A stretch of DNA of 64,000 nt, taken from contig JAJRYV010000081.1 of assembly GCA_024275575.1 (NCBI GenBank), forward strand, positions 62,001 to 126,000, given 5' to 3'. Position 1 is the first letter of the stretch. Every line of letters begins with the position of its first letter. The notes beneath the pieces were generated by a model, which had not been told where the DNA came from, ran no database searches, and saw only the letters and a list, made by a program, of their open reading frames with translations. This stretch comes from a bacterium (GTDB taxonomy: Bacteria > Zhuqueibacterota > Zhuqueibacteria > Zhuqueibacterales > Geothermadaptataceae). This document shows, piece after piece, positions 58,609-64,000 of the stretch. Position numbers and translations under genes: made by a program.

Positions 58609-59463
58609 TTATAAAAATGAATATGTCAAACCAAATGAAAAGGCCTGATTGATCTGGCGTTTGGCTGAGATATCCTTGTCATATAATAATTTAAAATTGA
58701 AATTCATGGTGAAATATTTGGCGATTTTTGCGCTTAAAACATTATCCCAGTTGACGTCGATTTCGTCGAACGCGGTAAAAGCGGTGAAGAGCTCGAGCTT
58801 CGAGGTCAGCAAAGTCGTTTGATTGATTTTCCAGCTCACATCGGTGACCGACTCAGCGCCGGCTTCAAAACGCGTCAATTCGATATCGTCCGGCGTTTGC
58901 GGGTCATCGGTGTAGGGAATGGGATAATCGCTGGTCACAGTTTGCTTAAACGAAAGTCCGCCACGTGTTTGCACTATTTCATTTACTTTGTATGTCAGCC
59001 CCAGGCTTTCACGCAGAAATCCCGGATCGAGAAATGCGGAGATTTGCGTCTTTGCACCAGCGGCATAAGCATAACCCGGTGCAAATTGCGTCTCCCCGTT
59101 AACCGAGATGTAAGGATTAATGACGCTACCGAGTTTGTAGGTAAATACGCTTTCTAACTTGATCTCATCGATGGATTTACGCGCCTCCTGATCGCCGGTT
59201 TTGGTGTTGCCGTAGGTCATTTTACCGGAGGTTGCCCAGGTGGTTTTTTCCTGCTCTTCGATGAATTTGAAATTTATATTAAGCTGCCAGGCGAAGGAAT
59301 TTTCACCGCCCTGAACCCAGTTGTCGAATTTGTTTTGCGTCAAGTTGAGCCCGCCGGTCAATTCTTTCTGCCAACCGTATTTTGCCTTTTCTGTTTGTTC
59401 CTGCGCAAAAATCAGGTTGCCGGTTGTCATGAAAATGATAATAATAGTTTTGAATTTGTTCAT
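58609..59463 (-). CDS. DUF3078-type outer-membrane protein
   Basis: A 284-residue exported protein with signal peptide ending FAQ, followed by a WQKELTGGLNLTQNKFDNWVQGG segment typical of DUF3078 and then barrel-like strands, ending in an aromatic-rich YSFL. Likely an outer-membrane beta-barrel; function unknown. Start at ATG 59463 with AGAGGGA just upstream; the frame is open further but without a signal peptide. Confidence 0.8.
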   Translation of the reverse strand: MNKFKTIIIIFMTTGNLIFAQEQTEKAKYGWQKELTGGLNLTQNKFDNWVQGGENSFAWQLNINFKFIEEQEKTTWATSGKMTYGNTKTGDQEARKSIDEIKLESVFTYKLGSVINPYISVNGETQFAPGYAYAAGAKTQISAFLDPGFLRESLGLTYKVNEIVQTRGGLSFKQTVTSDYPIPYTDDPQTPDDIELTRFEAGAESVTDVSWKINQTTLLTSKLELFTAFTAFDEIDVNWDNVLSAKIAKYFTMNFNFKLLYDKDISAKRQINQAFSFGLTYSFL

Positions 59464-59602
59464 TTTTCCCTCTGTTGAAAAATAAAGATATATTTTTGTG
59501 ATTACCGGGTTAATAGTTTGCGCCAGCGTGCACAAGATTTCACTAATAATTGATGATCGCTCTGAAACCTGCACGATTAATGCCGGCGCCAACCGGGTTA
59601 AA

Positions 59603-60418
59603 TTAATGTTGGTAAACGTGAATATCCTGCTGTGGGAATGGAATTGAAATACCGGCTTTGTCGAATTGTAGTTTTACCTTTTCTTGCATATCAAAATAAA
59701 TACCCCAGTAATCGGCGCTATCGCACCAGGCACGAACAGCAAAATTGACCGAGCTGTCGGCAAGCTCGGAAACCACAACCATCGGTGCCGGCTCTTGCAA
59801 AACGCGCTCATCGTTTTCGAGCATTTTGCCAAGCAGTGCTTTCGCTTTTTTGATGTCATCCGAATATCCGATGCCGAAAGTCATATCGACGCGGCGTTTG
59901 GATTCGGTGGAAAAATTAGTAACGCTGGCATTGCTCAAAACACCGTTGGGGATGATGATTGTTTTGTTATCCGGGGTTTTTAAAATTGTATTAAAAACCT
60001 GAACCTGGCTAACAGTGCCGGCATAACCTGCACCATCGATAAAATCACCGATTTTATAAGGCTTGAATAGCAAAATCAAAACACCGCCGGCAAAGTTTGC
60101 CAGGCTGCCCTGTAACGCCAGACCGACCGCGAGACCGGCCGCACCCAAAACCGCAATAAATGAGGTCATCTCGATACCGATCATACCGGCAACGCTGATG
60201 ATCAGCATAGCTTTAAAAAATATTTCCGCCATACTCAGGAGAAAGTGTTTGAGAGATGCATCGGTTTTGCTGCGCTCCAGCGTTTTGCCCAGCCCTTTGA
60301 TAAAAACTTTGATAATCCAGAGACCAACGATGAGCGTGATGATGGCCAACACTAATTTGGGGCCATATTCCATGATCATCGAAATTGCTTTGTCAGAGTA
60401 CACTTGTAAATTATTCAT
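59603..60418 (-). CDS. MscS-type small mechanosensitive channel
   Basis: A 271-residue inner-membrane channel with three N-terminal helices; the third, pore-lining helix is Gly/Ala-rich (GAAGLAVGLALQGSLANFAGG), followed by the beta domain (IIIPNGVLSNASVTNFS). It opens under osmotic stress. AGGAGG lies upstream of the ATG. Confidence 0.93.
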   Translation of the reverse strand: MNNLQVYSDKAISMIMEYGPKLVLAIITLIVGLWIIKVFIKGLGKTLERSKTDASLKHFLLSMAEIFFKAMLIISVAGMIGIEMTSFIAVLGAAGLAVGLALQGSLANFAGGVLILLFKPYKIGDFIDGAGYAGTVSQVQVFNTILKTPDNKTIIIPNGVLSNASVTNFSTESKRRVDMTFGIGYSDDIKKAKALLGKMLENDERVLQEPAPMVVVSELADSSVNFAVRAWCDSADYWGIYFDMQEKVKLQFDKAGISIPFPQQDIHVYQH

Positions 60419-60915
60419 TCCGCTGCCTCCTGTGCAGGACTGTTTGTCCTCTATGACTGATTATTTACGAGTTATGATTTTTTTATCAGGTGGGAGTTGT
60501 TTATGTGGTTGTCGAAATGCTTATCCCGGTTTCAGGTCTGATCCTGGCTGAAAGAACAAGTTAACTTAAAATATGTTGGGAGAATGTCAATAAAAAAGAA
60601 CTGTTTTTCATACACCATTCTTTACAGTTATACCGCGCACGTTGTTTTTTTCTTGCTTTCATAGCTGCGGGAGATTATATTTCTCACTGTTATTTTGAAC
60701 ATATGGAGAAGCCATCCCGAACCCTTGCTATTTTATCTGCAGTTTTTGTATCTTCGCTTTTATCTCAATAATTTTTTCCTGATTATAAAACGTATCAACT
60801 GATGGATATTTATCGTGTTTAGTGAAATGCTGCGCAATTGCCCGGCCGGTGTGTACAATTCACTTTGTAACAGGTCAGATGTTTTTTGATTTACATCTTT
60901 GAAAGGGAGAATTAA
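60419..60915. other. Gap between divergent MscS and uppP genes
   Basis: About 500 bp, AT-rich, no gene. It should contain promoters for both sides. GTGTACAAT near 60852 also occurs upstream of hflK and the anti-sigma gene. Confidence 0.5.
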
Positions 60916-61728
60916 GTGTCAACTTTACAAGCGGTTATTTTAGGACTTATACAGGGGCTGACAGAATTTTTGCCGGTCTCCAGTTCCGGTCATCTGACGT
61001 TGGGAAAAGCCCTGCTGGGCGTCTCGCAGGAAGGTATTTTGTTTGAGGTTGTCGTGCATCTCGGTACGTTTTTCGCAGTGATCTCCGCTTTCCGTGAGGA
61101 TGTTCTGTGGCTACTCAAGGGTATTGCAGGTTTTTTCCCGAACGCCGAACGGCGAAAACACCATTCGCAGGAAGCGGCATTACGTTATATCGCTTATCTT
61201 TTCTGGGCGACAATCCCGGCGGTGATCGTCGGATTATTCTTCAAAGATTGGGTTGAACAAGCCTTTTCTGATCCCTTTTTGGCAGCCTGTCTGCTCATCG
61301 TCACCGGTTTGATTTTATTGCTTTCGCGCCTGGGGTTGAAATCGACCGGCGAAGTCAATATCAAACGCAGCCTGATTATCGGCATCTCCCAGGCTTTTGC
61401 TATTTTGCCTGGTATTTCACGCAGCGGCACGACAATCTCCGTGGGCATGCTTGCCGGTGTTAACCGGGAAGAAGCAGCGCGTTTTTCATTTCTCATGGCT
61501 TTGCCCGCAATTGGCGGCGCTTTTATTTTACATCTGAAAGATATCGGCGACACTGCCTTCGATACCGGGCATCTCCTGCCGCTGATCGCCGGTTTCGTCG
61601 TCGCGTATTTATCCGGTCTTTTTGCGATAAAAGTTTTGTTGGCAGTCGTCAAAAAAGGCCGCTTCGATTATTTCGCCTGGTATTGTTTTGCTATTGGTTT
61701 CATTGCTCTTTATTTTCTGCAGGGTTGA
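60916..61728 (+). CDS. uppP: Undecaprenyl-diphosphatase
   Basis: A 270-residue membrane enzyme that recycles the lipid carrier for cell-wall synthesis and gives bacitracin tolerance. Motifs: GLTEFLPVSSSGHL at residues about 15-28 and PGISRSGTTISVGM. GTG start with AAAGGGAG upstream. Confidence 0.95.
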   Translation: MSTLQAVILGLIQGLTEFLPVSSSGHLTLGKALLGVSQEGILFEVVVHLGTFFAVISAFREDVLWLLKGIAGFFPNAERRKHHSQEAALRYIAYLFWATIPAVIVGLFFKDWVEQAFSDPFLAACLLIVTGLILLLSRLGLKSTGEVNIKRSLIIGISQAFAILPGISRSGTTISVGMLAGVNREEAARFSFLMALPAIGGAFILHLKDIGDTAFDTGHLLPLIAGFVVAYLSGLFAIKVLLAVVKKGRFDYFAWYCFAIGFIALYFLQG

Positions 61729-61761
61729 AGTTTAGAGTTTTAATGTGCATACGGAGGGAGA

Positions 61762-63228
61762 ATGGCAAAATCACGCGAGGTCTTTTCATCGCGCTGGACA
61801 TTGGTGATTGCGGCGCTGGGCATGGCGATCGGTACTGGAAATTTATGGCGTTTCCCACGCATAGCCGCACAAAATGGCGGTGGTGCATTTCTCATCCCCT
61901 GGCTGATTTTTCTTGTTCTATGGTCGATTCCGTTACTGATGACCGAATTTGCCATCGGCAAAACGACGCGCCGGGGGCCGGCGGCAGCAATCGGCAAACT
62001 CATCGGTAAAAAATATACCTGGATGGGCGGGTTCATCGCTTTTTGCACCATCGCCATCATGTTTTACTATTCCGTGGTTGCCGGCTGGTGCATGAAATAC
62101 ACTTGGGCTGCGGCAACAGGCGGCCTCGATGAAATCACCGGAACAGCTTACTGGGCGTCTTTTTCAAAAAATCCTGAACAGGCTTTGTTGTTTCATTTTC
62201 TCGCCATCACCCTTTCGGCACTGATTATCTTCCGCGGCATCAAAGGTGGTATCGAAAAAGCCACAAAACTGCTCATCCCCGGGTTATTTCTGTTGCTGGT
62301 CGCCGGTGCGGTTCGCGTGTTGACCCTGCCCAACGCAATGCAGGGGCTGGAGTTTTTTTTCAAACCGGATTGGTCGGCGCTGGGGCATTACAAAGTCTGG
62401 CTTGAAGGCCTGTCGCAAAGCGCCTGGTCCACCGGTGCGGGCTGGGGACTGGTGATGACCTACGCTGTTTACATGCGTGAAAAAGAGGATGTCGCCCTGA
62501 ATTCGTGCATTGCCGGGTTCGGCAATAACAGCGCTTCGGTGCTGGCGGGTATCGTGATCTTTCCGGCGGTTTTCGCGCTGGCGCCTCTTCTCGGGCTGTC
62601 GCCGCAGGAAGTTTTGGCCGATACCGGTCCGGCCTCAACCGGGCTGACTTTCATCTGGATCCCGGAGCTTTTCCGCACCTTGCCGATGCCCCGGCTTTTT
62701 ATGACCGGTTTTTTTCTCGCGTTAACAATCGCCGCGGTGAGCAGCCTCATCGCTATGCTGGAACTCGCGGTGCGCACGTTGCTCGATCTGGGCTGGCAGC
62801 GAAAAAAAGCCACGATTTTTGTGTGGTTTGCCGGTTTTCTCCTCGGTGCACCCTCGGCCGTCAATTTAACCTTTTTTCAGAATCAGGACTGGGTGTGGGG
62901 GGTAGGCCTGCTGGTGAGCGGATTTTTCGTCGCTTTTACCGCGCGCAAATTCGGGGCAAACCAATTCCGCCGCCAATTCATCAATACGGAGGGCAACGAT
63001 CTGCATGTCGGCAAATGGTACGATTTCATCATCACCTGGTTAATTCCTTTGGAGTTTGCGGTGCTGATCATCTGGTGGTTCTATCAGGCGATCACTTCGT
63101 ATCACCCCGATTCCTGGTGGGACCCGCTGCAGCCGTTCAGTGTCGGCACCTGTATCTTACAATGGGGCATTGTTGTGCTTCTTTTTTTGTTTTTTAATAA
63201 TAAATTATATCACAAAGCTATCGACTAA
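61762..63228 (+). CDS. NSS-family sodium-dependent symporter
   Basis: A 488-residue sodium:neurotransmitter symporter family (LeuT-fold) protein with 11-12 helices. The sodium site motif GNLWRFPRIAAQNGGGAF is at residues about 28-45. Substrate probably an amino acid. It is followed by the small MetS-like gene, as in MetPS-type transporters. Confidence 0.91.
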   Translation: MAKSREVFSSRWTLVIAALGMAIGTGNLWRFPRIAAQNGGGAFLIPWLIFLVLWSIPLLMTEFAIGKTTRRGPAAAIGKLIGKKYTWMGGFIAFCTIAIMFYYSVVAGWCMKYTWAAATGGLDEITGTAYWASFSKNPEQALLFHFLAITLSALIIFRGIKGGIEKATKLLIPGLFLLLVAGAVRVLTLPNAMQGLEFFFKPDWSALGHYKVWLEGLSQSAWSTGAGWGLVMTYAVYMREKEDVALNSCIAGFGNNSASVLAGIVIFPAVFALAPLLGLSPQEVLADTGPASTGLTFIWIPELFRTLPMPRLFMTGFFLALTIAAVSSLIAMLELAVRTLLDLGWQRKKATIFVWFAGFLLGAPSAVNLTFFQNQDWVWGVGLLVSGFFVAFTARKFGANQFRRQFINTEGNDLHVGKWYDFIITWLIPLEFAVLIIWWFYQAITSYHPDSWWDPLQPFSVGTCILQWGIVVLLFLFFNNKLYHKAID

Positions 63229-63241
63229 GTGGAGTTAGATT

Positions 63242-63346
63242 ATGTCAACAAGCGCGATAATCATGCTCGTTATCGTTCTCGGATTTACCTGGGGCGGCTT
63301 TTTCAGCAGCCTGCTGCTGGCGATTAAAAAGGAAAAACTGAAATAA
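63242..63346 (+). CDS. MetS-like small subunit of the NSS transporter
   Basis: A 34-residue protein with one membrane helix (IIMLVIVLGFTWGGFFSSLL) and basic end (KKEKLK). It begins 13 bp after the transporter, and GGAGT lies upstream. This matches the MetS-type small subunits encoded next to methionine/alanine NSS carriers. The aromatic-glycine FTWGGF motif supports this. Confidence 0.85.
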   Translation: MSTSAIIMLVIVLGFTWGGFFSSLLLAIKKEKLK

Positions 63347-63348
63347 AA

Positions 63349-64000
63349 ATGGCCGATTTTCGTATCGAAAAAATCAAAGCAGCCGCTGATTTGCCCGCAT
63401 TGATCCTGCTCGCCGGCGCTGAAAATTATCTCAGTGATCGTTACATGGAAAAAATTATTTCCGTGGGGGTGCCGCAGGATTTGCGCGAATTCAACATGGA
63501 TTTGTTGTACGGCAGCGAAACCGGCGCCAGACGTGTTCTCGATATTGCCGCATCCTACCCGATGATGGCTGCAAAACGGCTGGTGATCGTGCGTGATTTC
63601 AATAAAATGAGCCCAACAGATCAAAAACTGCTTGCTGCCTACGCAAAAAAACCAAACCCGACGACTTGTCTCGTTTTGATTTCCCGGACGGCTGATTTTC
63701 GCTCGAAAGCTTTAAAAGAATTGCAGGCAAATTCAGCTTTTGTTTCCTGCAAGCCGATGTATGAAAACCGCGTTGTCCAATGGCTCGAAAAGGAAGTGCA
63801 GGCCCGAGGATATTCAATCGATCCGGAGGCGACAGCGCTGCTGGTTTTGCAGGTGGGGACAAAGCTGCAGGAGCTTAAAAATGAAATTGAAAAAATCCTG
63901 CTCTATCTCGGAGATGAAAAAATGATCACCCGGGAAGTAGTGGCGGAAGTGGCCGGCATGCGCAAGGAGTACAGCCCCTTTGCGCTTCAAAATGCCCTCG
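63349..64000 (+). CDS. holA: DNA polymerase III subunit delta, N-terminal part
   Basis: The first 217 codons of HolA, open to the window end. It opens the sliding clamp during loading. Visible pieces are LILLAGAENYLSDRYMEKI near the start, the AAKRLVIVRDFNKM strand with the delta-type lock and ALLVLQVGTKLQELKNEIEKI, typical for delta. It starts 2 bases after the small transporter subunit. Confidence 0.9.
   Translation, partial: MADFRIEKIKAAADLPALILLAGAENYLSDRYMEKIISVGVPQDLREFNMDLLYGSETGARRVLDIAASYPMMAAKRLVIVRDFNKMSPTDQKLLAAYAKKPNPTTCLVLISRTADFRSKALKELQANSAFVSCKPMYENRVVQWLEKEVQARGYSIDPEATALLVLQVGTKLQELKNEIEKILLYLGDEKMITREVVAEVAGMRKEYSPFALQNAL

Overview
The window looks like a chromosome segment from a Gram-negative bacterium of the FCB group, most like Calditrichota or a neighbouring lineage. 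Evidence for this: two giant secreted proteins end in the YPNPFNPQT-type sorting/FlgD-like tail; there is a TonB receptor with a carboxypeptidase-like plug extension paired with a DUF4249-type lipoprotein, a DUF3078-type protein and a SprA-like outer-membrane barrel. Lineage is inferred from protein style only; no rRNA is present.

Layout. 1-7.5 kb (+): fatty-acid synthesis run fabH(partial)-fabD-fabG-acpP-(447 bp gap)-fabF, then rnc, a PilZ protein, a YigZ/IMPACT protein and a CNNM/CorC-type membrane protein. 7.6-7.8 kb: initiator tRNA with its own promoter and terminator. 7.8-16.5 kb: an accessory, gene-poor stretch with a complete but dead IS1182-like element (perfect 20-bp ends), a BNR-type secreted protein, a decayed AT-rich lipoprotein gene, a metal-binding lipoprotein with an unknown membrane protein, and an isolated SDR oxidoreductase. 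16.5-27.5 kb: TonB receptor plus lipoprotein (+), then two related giant surface proteins (-). 28-31 kb (+): ECF-like sigma factor with a membrane-anchored partner, and exonuclease III.

31-37 kb (-): a tight three-gene outer-membrane operon (NHL propeller, 1145-residue SprA-like barrel, Omp85). 37-41.6 kb (-): translation genes rplM-rpsI and rpsB-tsf-pyrH-frr, with promoters and terminators visible. 41.8-45.7 kb (-): a ureohydrolase, then pyrR-pyrB-pyrC behind a leader with a terminator, i.e. probable attenuation control. 46-50.6 kb (+): NhaC-type antiporter, hflK-hflC, TSUP permease.

51-57.7 kb (+): a six-protein respiratory module resembling Qrc/alternative complex III: pentaheme cytochrome, Tat-exported molybdopterin-type subunit, four-cluster ferredoxin subunit, NrfD-like quinone-site membrane subunit, a small two-helix protein and a tetraheme cytochrome. 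The NrfD frame is broken by one in-frame TAA. 57.7-60.4 kb (-): an unknown protein, a DUF3078-type protein and an MscS channel. 60.9-64 kb (+): uppP, an NSS-family sodium symporter with its 34-residue MetS-type small subunit, and the start of holA.

No CRISPR array, rRNA or phage was seen. The best candidates for something undescribed are the NHL/SprA-like/Omp85 operon, the split-NrfD respiratory module and the twin modular surface proteins.
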